Source: Maricaulis alexandrii
GTDB taxonomy: Bacteria > Pseudomonadota > Alphaproteobacteria > Caulobacterales > Maricaulaceae
Length of the DNA stretch: 64,000 nt
Reading direction: 5' to 3'
Assembly: GCF_005871165.1 (NCBI RefSeq)
Contig: NZ_SWKP01000006.1
Location: 1-64,000 of the forward strand
Part shown: positions 1-8,383 of the stretch, one piece after another
Position numbering within the stretch: position 1 is the first letter of the stretch
Layout of the letters: the number at the start of each line of letters is the position of its first letter
Translations under genes and position numbers: made by a program
Notes under the pieces: generated by a model
What the model was told of the DNA's origin: nothing
Databases searched by the model: none
What the model saw: only the letters and a program-made list of their open reading frames with translations

Positions 1-682
1 TACCCCGGCCAGAGATCGAGAACACGTCTTCGATCGGCATCAGGAAGGGCTGGTCAACCGGACGATCCGGCGTCGGGATGTATTCGTCCACAGCCGCCAT
101 CAGCTCAAGGATCTTCTCCTTGCCGATGTTCTCGTCACGGCCTTCAACAGCCGCCAGCGCCGAACCCGCAACGATCGGAATATCGTCGCCCGGGAAGTCG
201 TAGGAGGACAGAAGTTCGCGAACTTCCATTTCCACCAGTTCCAGCAGCTCTTCGTCGTCGACCTGGTCAACCTTGTTCAGGAACACAACCAGGGCCGGAA
301 CGCCAACCTGGCGGGCCAGCAGGATGTGCTCACGCGTCTGCGGCATCGGGCCGTCAGCCGCGTTCACAACCAGGATCGCCCCGTCCATCTGCGCCGCACC
401 CGTGATCATGTTCTTCACATAGTCAGCATGGCCCGGGCAGTCGACGTGCGCGTAGTGACGGTTTTCCGTCTCATACTCAACGTGTGCCGTCGAGATCGTG
501 ATCCCGCGCGCCTTCTCTTCCGGCGCCGAGTCAATCTCGTCATAACCCTTGGCCGTGCCGCCACCGGCCTCAGCCAGAACCATCGTGATCGCAGCCGTCA
601 GCGTCGTCTTGCCGTGGTCAACGTGACCAATCGTGCCGATGTTCGCGTGCGGCTTGGTGCGCTCAAACTTTTCCTTCGCCAT
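1..682 (-). CDS. tuf: Elongation factor Tu, 3' end cut by window edge
   Basis: Translation GTPase that delivers aminoacyl-tRNA to the ribosome. The visible 227 residues start [16 protein letters not shown] and carry the G1 loop GHVDHGKTT (about residues 19-27), G3 DCPGH (about 81-85) and G4 NKVD (about 136-139), then enter domain 2. The full protein is about 395 residues, so the C-terminal 40% lies beyond base 1. The ATG at 680-682 is preceded by GAGGT. No fusA precedes it, so this is the stand-alone (tufB-type) copy, normally followed by tRNA-Trp, secE and nusG; that downstream part is outside the window and is an expectation only. Confidence 0.98.
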   Translation of the reverse strand, partial: MAKEKFERTKPHANIGTIGHVDHGKTTLTAAITMVLAEAGGGTAKGYDEIDSAPEEKARGITISTAHVEYETENRHYAHVDCPGHADYVKNMITGAAQMDGAILVVNAADGPMPQTREHILLARQVGVPALVVFLNKVDQVDDEELLELVEMEVRELLSSYDFPGDDIPIVAGSALAAVEGRDENIGKEKILELMAAVDEYIPTPDRPVDQPFLMPIEDVFSISGRG

Positions 683-1097
683 CGATCTTACCTCATGCGA
701 TGTCGATCTGGAGACGAATGGCCGATCGACTGGGTGGTGGTACACAAGGATGTCAAGACATCCCGAATTCAGTGCGCGCCTGATACACAAGGAATTGCCA
801 GCTAGGCAAGTCCGAATGCACACCCGGGCCGAAAGCAATTCCTTCGCAGGGCAGGATCGCCCGGGAAACGCACGCTTCTTCGTCAAATCTCGCGGGCGCC
901 CCTGGCCGGAATTCAGCAGCCCAAAGCCTCCCACCGCGGGTTGGCCAAGCTGTTCTGGCGATTGGGAAATCCACGACGAACCGAGATTTTTCGTGTAATT
1001 TCAAGTAAATAGAATTCACGAATGACGTGTTTTTGCTTGCCTCCTTATCGAGCCCCTGCCTAGGCTTTGCCGGACGAGAACACAGGAGGCGAAAACC
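683..1097. other. Divergent intergenic region between tuf and the ketosynthase operon
   Basis: A 415-base gap holding the leaders of two divergent transcripts. The open frames here are antisense or out-of-frame shadows with arginine-rich composition. On the minus strand a TTGACA lies at 751-756, about 70 bases before tuf, but the -10 at the expected distance is poor. The stretch 985-1035 is AT-rich and fits the upstream region of the plus-strand operon. No tRNA is seen here. Confidence 0.6.
1037..1065 (+). promoter_or_regulatory. Possible promoter of the five-gene ketosynthase operon
   Basis: TTGCCT at 1037-1042 and CTAGGC at 1060-1065 are 17 bases apart. This resembles the alphaproteobacterial housekeeping promoter only loosely. 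It lies 33 bases before the start codon at 1098. A strong ribosome binding site, AGGAGG at 1084-1089, follows. Confidence 0.3.
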
Positions 1098-2171
1098 ATG
1101 TCGCTCATCCGCCACATCGAACCCGCGATCGCAAACCCGATCACAACGGCACGGCTCAGCGGCCTCGCCCACCATCTTCCCGAACAGATTGTCGAATCGG
1201 CTGAACTGGATGCGCGCTACGAGAAACCCGCGGGTTGGCTGGAAGGTCTCTGCGGTGTCGCCGCGCGCAGTGTCGCCAGTGAGACGGACACGCAGGAAAG
1301 CATGGCCGTCAAAGCGGCCAGCGCCGCGATCGAAGACGCCGGGATTGATCCGGAGACGATCGATCTCCTGCTGTTTGGCGCAGCCGTCGGGCGCCAACCC
1401 ATCCCGGCGACGGCCCCCCTGATCAAACGCGAACTCGGCCTCTCTCACCTTGCTTTCCCGGCCTATGACGTCAACGCGACTTGCCTGAGTGCGCTGGTCG
1501 CCATGGACATGGCCCAGATGCAGATCGCACTGCAGCGGGCGCGCACCGTTCTGGTCGTGACATCCGAGATCGCATCCCGTGCCTTGCCCTGGGACACGGA
1601 TCCGAAAACGGCCGGCCTGTTCGGGGATGGTGCCGCCGCAATGGTCCTGACGACCACCAACGCGATGCCGCCCTCTTCGCCACAGCCCGGCTCCGGTGGG
1701 CTCGGCCTCCGCTTGCGGCATTTCCAGATGGAGACCTATGCCGAAGCCTATGACTGCTGTGCCCTCGCGTCCGGCGGCACCCGCTTTGACTTCCATCAGG
1801 ATCCCGGCGCGTTTGCCGACAACGCCTATTTCCGGATGGACGGCCCGGAACTCTTCGGCCTGACCGCCACCAAACTTCCCGACTTTCTGGATCGCTTGCT
1901 GGACGGGTTGGGCTGGACCCGACAGGACGTCGACCTGATCATTCCGCACCAGGCCTCCCCGCTCGCTCTCGCCCACATGGCCCGGCGCAGCGGCTTTGCG
2001 CGGGACCGTGTGTTCAACCAAGTATCGCGAACCGGCAACCTTGTCGCGGCCTCCCTGCCCGTCGCCCTCTCCTGCGCCCGTATGGAAGGCCGGATCCAGC
2101 CCGGCATGAAAATCCTGATGATCGGAACGTCGGCGGGTGTGTCGCTGGCAGGGGCCGGGCTGGAGAGCTAG
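1098..2171 (+). CDS. 3-oxoacyl-ACP synthase III (FabH/OleA-like thiolase)
   Basis: Thiolase-fold ketosynthase III, 357 residues. The family joins an acyl-CoA or acyl-ACP to a second acyl donor by Claisen condensation. The Cys-His-Asn triad of FabH/OleA is visible: C129 in DVNATCLSA, H284 in IIPHQAS and N314 in RTGNLVAAS. AGGAGG lies eight bases before the ATG. It opens an operon with an extended SDR, an MBL hydrolase, an adenylate-forming enzyme and a glycosyltransferase. That set recalls OleA plus OleD plus OleC rather than housekeeping fatty acid synthesis. Whether it is FabH-like (acetyl-CoA plus malonyl-ACP) or OleA-like (two fatty acyl chains) cannot be told from the sequence alone. Confidence 0.85.
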   Translation: MSLIRHIEPAIANPITTARLSGLAHHLPEQIVESAELDARYEKPAGWLEGLCGVAARSVASETDTQESMAVKAASAAIEDAGIDPETIDLLLFGAAVGRQPIPATAPLIKRELGLSHLAFPAYDVNATCLSALVAMDMAQMQIALQRARTVLVVTSEIASRALPWDTDPKTAGLFGDGAAAMVLTTTNAMPPSSPQPGSGGLGLRLRHFQMETYAEAYDCCALASGGTRFDFHQDPGAFADNAYFRMDGPELFGLTATKLPDFLDRLLDGLGWTRQDVDLIIPHQASPLALAHMARRSGFARDRVFNQVSRTGNLVAASLPVALSCARMEGRIQPGMKILMIGTSAGVSLAGAGLES

Positions 2172-2174
2172 TCC

Positions 2175-3143
2175 ATGCGCGTGCTTGTCACCGGAGCAAC
2201 CGGCTTCCTGGGCGGCCATCTGGTTCGCCGTCTCCACGCCGATGGACATTCGGTCCTGGCTCTTGGCCGTGATCCGGAACGCCTGGCGGCCCTTCGCCCT
2301 CATGCCGACCAGATCATCCGGCACGACCTGACCGGTCCCGACACTGTCAGGGACATGGAAGCCGATGCGGTCGTGCATGCCGCCGCCCTGTCGAGCCCGT
2401 GGGGACGATGGACGGATTTCGAACGCGCCAATGTCCACGGAACCCGCCGCATCATTGAGCTGGCCCGCACCAGCGGCGCTCGTCGTCTGGTGTTGGTCTC
2501 CTCACCCAGCGTCTATTTCCGGTTCGCGGACCAGGAAAACCTGCGCGAAGACAGCCCGCTTCCCAAACCCGTGAATGCCTATGCCGCGACCAAGCGTCAG
2601 GCCGAGCGCCTTGTGGAAGAGGCTACCGACCTCGACCCCATCATTCTGCGGCCCCGCGGCCTGTACGGGCGCGGCGACACCGCTTTGCTGCCCCGCCTGC
2701 TCCAAGCCGCCGCAAAAGGCCCGCTGCCCCTGATGCGCGACGGAGCCGCAGCCACGGACCTGACACATGTCGATGACGTCGCGAGTGCCATCCTGGCCGC
2801 GCTCCAGGCCCCGGCTGATCTTCCCCAACGCATTTTCAACATTTCCGGCGGTGTGGCCCTGCCCGTGCGCGACGTCGCAGAGGCCGCGGCCAGCCGGTGC
2901 GGGATCACGCCCCGCTGGCGTCGTTTGCCTGTGGGTCCGGTACTGGCGGCGGCTCGCTTGGCCGAAACAGCCTGCAGCCTTTTGCCCGGCCGGCCCGAAC
3001 CCCGCGTGACCGCCTATGGGGTCGGCCTGTTTGCTTACCGGCAGACCCTCGATCTGAGCGCCGCCCGGCAATGGCTGGACTGGGCACCACAGATCGATTT
3101 CCAGACCGGCCTCGATCTCACCTTCACGGCCGGGACCGCATGA
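2175..3143 (+). CDS. NAD(P)-dependent epimerase/dehydratase (extended SDR, OleD-like)
   Basis: Extended short-chain dehydrogenase of 322 residues. The N-terminal nucleotide loop TGATGFLGG (about residues 6-14), a serine pair in VLVSSPSVY and the catalytic Y136-x-x-x-K140 (YAATK) are all present. It starts three bases after the ketosynthase stop, so the two are co-transcribed. In head-to-head hydrocarbon (ole) pathways the SDR OleD reduces the beta-keto acid made by OleA; that role is plausible here but inferred. A sugar epimerase role is the main alternative, since the operon also encodes a glycosyltransferase. Confidence 0.85.
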   Translation: MRVLVTGATGFLGGHLVRRLHADGHSVLALGRDPERLAALRPHADQIIRHDLTGPDTVRDMEADAVVHAAALSSPWGRWTDFERANVHGTRRIIELARTSGARRLVLVSSPSVYFRFADQENLREDSPLPKPVNAYAATKRQAERLVEEATDLDPIILRPRGLYGRGDTALLPRLLQAAAKGPLPLMRDGAAATDLTHVDDVASAILAALQAPADLPQRIFNISGGVALPVRDVAEAAASRCGITPRWRRLPVGPVLAAARLAETACSLLPGRPEPRVTAYGVGLFAYRQTLDLSAARQWLDWAPQIDFQTGLDLTFTAGTA

Positions 3144-3943
3144 TCCGGGACCTGCAATTTCCCAACTCGGCCTGGGTCAGGGCACCGGAACGCTTTGTCC
3201 TGCGGGATGGGCGACTCGGTTTGATGAGCATTCCGGTCCGCTATGGGACGTTCACGCATCCCGAGGCCGGTCACTGCCTGATCGATACGGGCTATACCCG
3301 GCGTGTCACAAAAGGACGCCGGTCCCTCCCGCTCAACATCTACAATGCCGTGCTTCGGCCGCGGCTCACCCGGCATGCCCTGCCGGACGCAAAGCCGCTG
3401 GTCGACACGATCATTCTCACCCATTTGCACGCCGACCATGTCGCCGGCCTGAAGGATTATCCGCAGGCCCGCATCATCACGGACCGCGCCGCCCTCATGC
3501 ATTTTCTCGAACCGGGCGCCTCGCGGCTGCGCCATGGCGTGTTCCGGGAGTTGCTGCCGGAAGACATCATCGACCGGGTGACCGATTTTTCCGAGTTCGC
3601 CGCCATCGAATGCCCGTACGGGCTGGGTCCGGGACGCGACCTGTTGGGGGACGGATCCGTTGTCGCCCTTCCCCTGCCCGGACACATGCGAGGTCATACC
3701 GGGATATGCTTTCCGGACGAAACCCGTCCTCTTCTCTACGCCGTCGATGCCCAATGGCTGCACCGGGCGGTGATGGAGAACCGCCTGCCTGGCGCGCCAG
3801 CCCGCTGGATACTGGACGATGTCGAGGCCTGTCAGCGCAGCGCCGACCGTATCCGTCAGTTTTGCGAGGCCGGGGGGCGGGTCGTCTACTGCCATGACCC
3901 AGCATCCCCCGTTTCCACGGAAGAGGGCAACGGGACGGCATGA
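3140..3943 (+). CDS. MBL-fold metallo-hydrolase
   Basis: Metallo-beta-lactamase fold hydrolase, 267 residues. The ATG at 3140 overlaps the upstream stop (ATGA), which fixes the start; a longer frame running back to 2897 would overlap the SDR by about 245 bases and is rejected. The zinc motif H95-x-H97-x-D99-H100 (THLHADHVAGL) is intact. Further likely ligands are H182 (LPGHMRGHTG), D203 and H252. The family includes lactonases and thioesterases. In this operon it could release or hydrolyse an acyl or beta-lactone intermediate, in place of the alpha/beta hydrolase OleB of classical ole clusters. That substitution is an inference. Confidence 0.85.
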   Translation: MIRDLQFPNSAWVRAPERFVLRDGRLGLMSIPVRYGTFTHPEAGHCLIDTGYTRRVTKGRRSLPLNIYNAVLRPRLTRHALPDAKPLVDTIILTHLHADHVAGLKDYPQARIITDRAALMHFLEPGASRLRHGVFRELLPEDIIDRVTDFSEFAAIECPYGLGPGRDLLGDGSVVALPLPGHMRGHTGICFPDETRPLLYAVDAQWLHRAVMENRLPGAPARWILDDVEACQRSADRIRQFCEAGGRVVYCHDPASPVSTEEGNGTA

Positions 3944-5208
3944 CTTCCCTCTTCTCCCAGTTTCAGATTGCCGCCGCCTATCTCCGGACACGCTGGCTGA
4001 CAGCGCGCCTGAAGACACGCGCGGATGTGACCGCCTGGCAAACACGCCAACTGGAGCGCTTCCTGGCGGGACCTGTGGCCGCGGTGCCGGCCTATCGGGA
4101 GTTGGCCGGCCACCCTCTTGAAGACTTCCCCATCCAGGACAAGGCCCGGCTCATGGCGGATTTCGAGCGCTATAACCGTCTGGGCATGTCATCCGCCGAA
4201 GCCCGGGAGGCCTGGAAAAAGGATCAGTCGCCCAAAGGATATGCTGTCGGAGCGAGCACCGGAACCAGTGGCAATCGGGGCTTCTATGTCGTGTCCGACG
4301 CAGAACGCTATGCCTGGCTGGGCGTCATCCTGGGGCGGGGGCTCCCGGGCTTCTGGCGCGACCGTCTCAAGGTCGCGATCCTGCTGCCCGCCAATAGCCG
4401 TCTTTACGATGCCGCCAATGAGAGCCGGCGTCTGTCGCTTCGCTTCTTCGATCTGCATGAAGGCGTGGAGCGTCAGGCAGAGGCCGTTGAAGCCTGGCAG
4501 CCGGACGTGCTGGTCGCGCCGCCCAAAGTCCTGCGTCTGTTGAGCGACCGCCCGTCCGAACTCGCACCGCGGCATGTCTTTTCGGGAGCAGAAGTCCTGG
4601 ACCCGCTCGACCGCGAACGCATCGAGGCGCGGTTCGGTGTGACCGTCCGCGAGATCTACATGGCCACGGAAGGGCTGTTCGCGATCGCCTGTCCGCATGG
4701 GCGCCTGCACCTGCTGGAGGATCACATTGCGTTCGAGTGGGAGGACGATCCCGCTGGTGGCCGGCTCAAATCACCTTTGATCACGGACTTCACGCGGCGC
4801 ACGCAGGTCATGGTCCGCTACCGGATGAACGACCTGCTGGAACTGGACACCGGTCCCTGCCCGTGCGGCTCGCCGTTCACAGCTGTCCGCGCCATCGCCG
4901 GTCGGATGGATGATGTCCTAAGCCTGCCCGGCCCGGACGGGAATGTCTTCATCACGCCGGACATTCTGCGCAACACGATCATTGATGCCGACCCGGGCAT
5001 CGGCGATTTTCGCCTCGTCCAGACCAGCCCTGATCGCGTGATCATCACCCTGCCCCCGGAGAACGAATCCGCAGCCCTCAACGCAGGCCAAGCCTTGCAG
5101 GCCCTGTTTGACAGGCTGGGCGCCCGGGTTCAACTGGACAGCCGGATCGAACCCCTGCCGCCGCCTGACAGCCGCAAGCTCCGCCGGGTCATGCGGTTGA
5201 AGCCATGA
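3940..5208 (+). CDS. Adenylate-forming enzyme of the F390 synthetase/PaaK-like family
   Basis: A 422-residue member of the ANL-related family often annotated as F390 synthetase-related or putative adenylate-forming enzyme. The nucleotide-binding loop GASTGTSGNRG (about residues 105-115) and the downstream YMATEGLFA segment match PaaK-type acyl-adenylating enzymes. A Cys pair in CPCGSPF also resembles PaaK-like proteins. It overlaps the upstream gene by ATGA. Such enzymes activate carboxylates as acyl-AMP; OleC, which has the same fold class, converts beta-hydroxy acids to beta-lactones. The substrate is unknown. The rarity of this subfamily makes it a good marker for finding related operons. 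Confidence 0.8.
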   Translation: MTSLFSQFQIAAAYLRTRWLTARLKTRADVTAWQTRQLERFLAGPVAAVPAYRELAGHPLEDFPIQDKARLMADFERYNRLGMSSAEAREAWKKDQSPKGYAVGASTGTSGNRGFYVVSDAERYAWLGVILGRGLPGFWRDRLKVAILLPANSRLYDAANESRRLSLRFFDLHEGVERQAEAVEAWQPDVLVAPPKVLRLLSDRPSELAPRHVFSGAEVLDPLDRERIEARFGVTVREIYMATEGLFAIACPHGRLHLLEDHIAFEWEDDPAGGRLKSPLITDFTRRTQVMVRYRMNDLLELDTGPCPCGSPFTAVRAIAGRMDDVLSLPGPDGNVFITPDILRNTIIDADPGIGDFRLVQTSPDRVIITLPPENESAALNAGQALQALFDRLGARVQLDSRIEPLPPPDSRKLRRVMRLKP

Positions 5209-6449
5209 AGATCTCGATCCAGACCCTTGGCACGCTCGGCGATGTCCTGCCCTTCCTCACGCTGGCCCAAGCCCTCCAGGACCGCGGACACACCGTCACT
5301 GTCCTGGCTCCGCGCGATCACACCGAACGAATCCGCGAATCCGGTGTCGAGCCTGCCGCACCGCCGGACTTCTCCGTCGCCGGCTGGATGCGCGAGGCGG
5401 AACAGCGTGGAACCCTGACCGGTCCGTTTGCCTTCTTCCGTGACTGGCCGCGCATGATCCGCCCGCATGTGGAGGACGTTCTGGAACGCAGCCTTGAGGC
5501 CGCCGAAGGCGCCGATCTTGTCCTGGCCAATCCGATTGCCATGCCGGCCCGGATCGCTGCGGAGCATTGGCAGACCCCCTTTGCCCTGATGGCGCTGCAA
5601 CCGGTCATCGTCCCGACGCGCGCCCTGCCCTGCGCCATGATTGCCCGGCGGGCCCATTCCGGGTGGATGAACAGGGCCAGCTATCTGGCGGTGACTGCCA
5701 GTCTCGCGGCCTTGGGGCTGGCGGTCCGCCAGCACCGGGCCCGGTTGGTCAGACCACCCCGCGCCGCCTTCTGGAAACTGGACCGGCATCTCGGCCGGCC
5801 TCTGCCCAGGATCACCGCCCTCCCCGCCGTTTTCGATGTCCAGCAGCCCAGGGATACGCGGGATGACACATACTGGGTCGACTACCCGCCGCTGGCCTCG
5901 AGGGACAGGAGCCTGTCGGCTGACCTGACGCGTTTTCTGAAAGCCGGGCCGCCTCCAGTCCATCTGGGCCTGGGCTCCATGCCGCCGGACGAGCTCGCGG
6001 ACGACCTGCCGGTCTGGTTGTCCCGGATCGAGGCCTCAGGGCACAGGGCCCTGATTTCGCGGTCCCTCGCTGATTGTCTCCGCACCATTCCGGACACGTG
6101 CCATGTCTATGACGACGCGCCGCACGATGTCCTGTTTCCGCATTGCCGGCTGGTCATTCATCATGGCGGCGCGGGTACCCTGGATACGGCGGCCCGGGCC
6201 GGTGTCCCGCAACTCATTCTGCCGCAGGTCGTGGATCAGTTCTGGAATGCCTCTCGATTGGCGCAGGTCGGCCTGACTCCCCCTCCCATGTCCGGAAAAT
6301 CGACACCCAAACAGATAGATGACTTGCTCACCCAGGCTTTGGCAGCGCCAGCGCGGACCAAGGCGCAGAGTGTGGCACTTGAGCTGGAAAACCGGCAGCC
6401 TTTCAGCGGTACGGTCGACCTGATCGAGTCACTCGCCCAGACGCGCTGA
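5205..6449 (+). CDS. Glycosyltransferase family 1 (UGT/MGT-like)
   Basis: GT-B fold glycosyltransferase, 414 residues, of the nucleotide-sugar dependent family that modifies small lipophilic acceptors (macrolides, sterols, carotenoids, phenolics). The N-terminus has the GTLGDVLPFLTLAQAL acceptor-domain start. The C-terminal donor loop HHGGAGTLDTAARAGVP begins near residue 318, followed by DQFWNA, the usual nucleotide-sugar box. It overlaps the upstream stop by ATGA and closes the operon. Its presence suggests that the lipid product of the operon is glycosylated. The last 47 bases overlap the convergent DedA gene. Confidence 0.85.
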   Translation: MKISIQTLGTLGDVLPFLTLAQALQDRGHTVTVLAPRDHTERIRESGVEPAAPPDFSVAGWMREAEQRGTLTGPFAFFRDWPRMIRPHVEDVLERSLEAAEGADLVLANPIAMPARIAAEHWQTPFALMALQPVIVPTRALPCAMIARRAHSGWMNRASYLAVTASLAALGLAVRQHRARLVRPPRAAFWKLDRHLGRPLPRITALPAVFDVQQPRDTRDDTYWVDYPPLASRDRSLSADLTRFLKAGPPPVHLGLGSMPPDELADDLPVWLSRIEASGHRALISRSLADCLRTIPDTCHVYDDAPHDVLFPHCRLVIHHGGAGTLDTAARAGVPQLILPQVVDQFWNASRLAQVGLTPPPMSGKSTPKQIDDLLTQALAAPARTKAQSVALELENRQPFSGTVDLIESLAQTR

Positions 6450-7041
6450 CGTGTCGCCACAGCCAGATGCCGGCCAACCCAAGCAGATTGGCTCCGATCA
6501 GCAAGGACAGAGCATGCGCTTGCACCCAATGGCCCAGATCGCCGCCCGCGAGCGCGACACCGGCGGCCAGCAACCAGCCATACAGGATGAATTGCCCAAC
6601 CCCGATCACCACGCCCAGGACCGACCCCAGACTGAAGCGCAACCAGGACACATCCAGGCTGCCAGCCAGGGTTGGCGTGATCCAGGCCACCGGGCCGAGC
6701 AGGCGGCTGACCGCGACGAACAGGATGAGCCGGGACTGCAAGCCCTGGCGGGCGCGGCGATAGGCCCGGCGTCGGCCGGACCGCGCCCATACCAGTCTTT
6801 TCAAGGGTGTGGCGGCCCGTTGACCGATCCAGAACCCGGTCTGATCCGCCAGGAGCGCTCCAACCAACACACTGATGGCGGGCCAGACAGAGCCGGTCTC
6901 ATGCAAGAGATGGCCGGCCATCAAAAAGAAGGGTTCGCCCAAGATGAACAGGCAGGGCCCGGGCAAGGCGTCCAGAAACGCCCCGCCGAACAGGATCAGC
7001 AGGAGCCAGGCGTCCAGAGCAGTCTCGGCCAAACTCGTCAT
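6403..7041 (-). CDS. DedA family membrane protein (VTT/SNARE-associated domain)
   Basis: Integral inner-membrane protein of 212 residues with four to five hydrophobic segments. The DedA features are the FLDALPGPCLFILGEPFFLMAG stretch and the later QSRLILFVAVSRLLGP (the FxR-G/P region). DedA proteins are linked to lipid flipping, proton motive force and envelope homeostasis. An ATG at 7039-7041 is preferred to one 26 residues upstream, because the added residues are not hydrophobic and look unlike family N-termini; this is uncertain. It runs convergent to the glycosyltransferase with a 47-base tail overlap, so it is not part of that operon but may share its lipid context. Confidence 0.75.
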   Translation of the reverse strand: MTSLAETALDAWLLLILFGGAFLDALPGPCLFILGEPFFLMAGHLLHETGSVWPAISVLVGALLADQTGFWIGQRAATPLKRLVWARSGRRRAYRRARQGLQSRLILFVAVSRLLGPVAWITPTLAGSLDVSWLRFSLGSVLGVVIGVGQFILYGWLLAAGVALAGGDLGHWVQAHALSLLIGANLLGLAGIWLWRHVSASGRVTRSGRPYR

Positions 7042-7142
7042 TTCCCGAGCATAGGCGGCGCCATCCGACAGCGATACGTCAAACGGATTCACGCACCGCG
7101 TCGGCGGGCTCATTCTCAAGGATCAGATTTCGAGGAAAGAAT

Positions 7143-7216
7143 TGGAGCGGGTAGCGGGAATCGAACCCGCATCCTCAGCTTGGAAGGCTGCTGCACTACC
7201 ATTGTGCTATACCCGC
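7143..7216 (-). tRNA. tRNA-Gly (anticodon UCC)
   Basis: A full cloverleaf of 74 bases. The 5' arm GCGGGTA pairs with TACCCGC, the T loop is GGTTCGATTCC and CCA is encoded. The anticodon loop CTTCCAA reads GGA. It stands 114 bases downstream of tRNA-Tyr on the same strand, probably in one transcript. Confidence 0.97.
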
Positions 7217-7330
7217 CCGAAAGAGCGTCCCCGGATCAGGGAGAGATGGTGTTTAGCCAATTCAATCGGAAGCGTCGAGAGGGCTGTGCGGCGGCCTCAT
7301 CCGGCCAAACCAAGCCCGACGGGCGAAGGA

Positions 7331-7415
7331 TGGTGGAGGGGGCTGGATTCGAACCAGCGTACGCAATGCGGGCAGATTTACAGTCTGCTGCCTTTAACCA
7401 CTCGGCCACCCCTCC
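7331..7415 (-). tRNA. tRNA-Tyr (anticodon GUA)
   Basis: A class II tRNA of 85 bases with a long variable arm, the anticodon loop CTGTAAA and an encoded CCA. The acceptor stem pairs GGAGGGG with CCCCTCC. The order tRNA-Tyr, tRNA-Gly on the strand that also carries tuf matches the tRNA-tufB locus known from many proteobacteria. Confidence 0.97.
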
Positions 7416-7542
7416 AAGGGTGTCTTCGCTCCGGACATAACCGGCTGAAGAAGCTCCTGCAACGAAGTCTCTCAGCTTTCCTTCAGCCGTGCTAGGACAC
7501 GCGAAAAGCGGGTAGAGCCCCGAAACAGGAGCGCGGACTATA

Positions 7543-8355
7543 GTGACGAAGAACCCAAGGCGCAACAGCCCGAAACGGGCCGATTACAGCCGCCGCTCCA
7601 GGCCTGCTGGTGCAGGCGATTCCGGCTGGATCTGGGGGCGCCATGCCGTGCTCTCTGCACTGGCGAATCCCAAACGCAAAATCATCGAGCTGCGAGTCAC
7701 CCGCAATGCGGCCCGTGATCTGCCTGAGGGTCGCGAGGCACAGATCGTGGAACCGCACGCCATCGACAATGATCTGCCGCCCGGCGCCGTTCACCAGGGT
7801 TTCGCCCTGAAGGCCGAAGCGCTGGAACCGGAACCGGTCAATGCAATCATGGATGCCACCCATGGCCTGGTCCTGGTGCTCGACCAGATCACCGACCCGC
7901 ACAATGTCGGCGCCCTGCTCCGATCAGCAGCGGCCTTCGGGGTGCGGGCCGTGGTGATGCAGGACCGCAAGGCCCCGCCCCTGTTCGGGACGGTGTGCAA
8001 GAGTGCGGTGGGCGCTGCGGAGCGCGTGGCGCATGTGCGGGTGACCAATATCGCCAATACCCTCCTGGACATGCGCAAGGCGGGTCGCACGGTGCTGGGC
8101 CTGGCCGGCGAAGGTGAAACGGAGCTGGCCGACGCGCTGGCGGGCGTGGACAAGCAGGGTCTCGGACCGGGCGTGGTTCTGGTGATGGGATCGGAGGAAA
8201 AGGGTTTGCGGCCGCGCGTGGCGGAAGCCTGTGATCAGCTGGTCCGCATCCCGATGACAGGCGATGTGGAAAGCCTGAACGTCTCCAACGCGGCCGCTAT
8301 CGCCTTGTATGAAGCTGCAAAATGGCGCCCGGCGAAACACCGGGCGCCTGATTGA
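7543..8355 (+). CDS. rlmB: 23S rRNA (guanosine-2'-O-)-methyltransferase RlmB, SPOUT/TrmH family
   Basis: SPOUT-class methyltransferase of 270 residues that methylates the ribose of a conserved guanosine in 23S rRNA (G2251 in E. coli). An N-terminal substrate-binding domain starting WGRHAVLSAL is followed by the three SpoU motifs: DQITDPHNVGALLRSA, VMGSEEKGLR and IPMTGDVESLNVSNA. The start is GTG at 7543, with AGGAG at 7526-7530. The N-terminal 25 residues are basic and probably unstructured. A nine-base-pair hairpin (8324-8332 with 8340-8348) falls in its last codons. It is divergent from tRNA-Tyr. Confidence 0.92.
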   Translation: MTKNPRRNSPKRADYSRRSRPAGAGDSGWIWGRHAVLSALANPKRKIIELRVTRNAARDLPEGREAQIVEPHAIDNDLPPGAVHQGFALKAEALEPEPVNAIMDATHGLVLVLDQITDPHNVGALLRSAAAFGVRAVVMQDRKAPPLFGTVCKSAVGAAERVAHVRVTNIANTLLDMRKAGRTVLGLAGEGETELADALAGVDKQGLGPGVVLVMGSEEKGLRPRVAEACDQLVRIPMTGDVESLNVSNAAAIALYEAAKWRPAKHRAPD

Positions 8356-8383
8356 GCAGCACTTACGCTAGGGGGGCGGTACG

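Noticed and set aside
683-7216. Direct repeat (att site) duplicating the tRNA-Gly 3' end near tuf
   Set aside because: Only a seven-base chance match (GCGGGTT) was found; no att-length duplication and no integrase.
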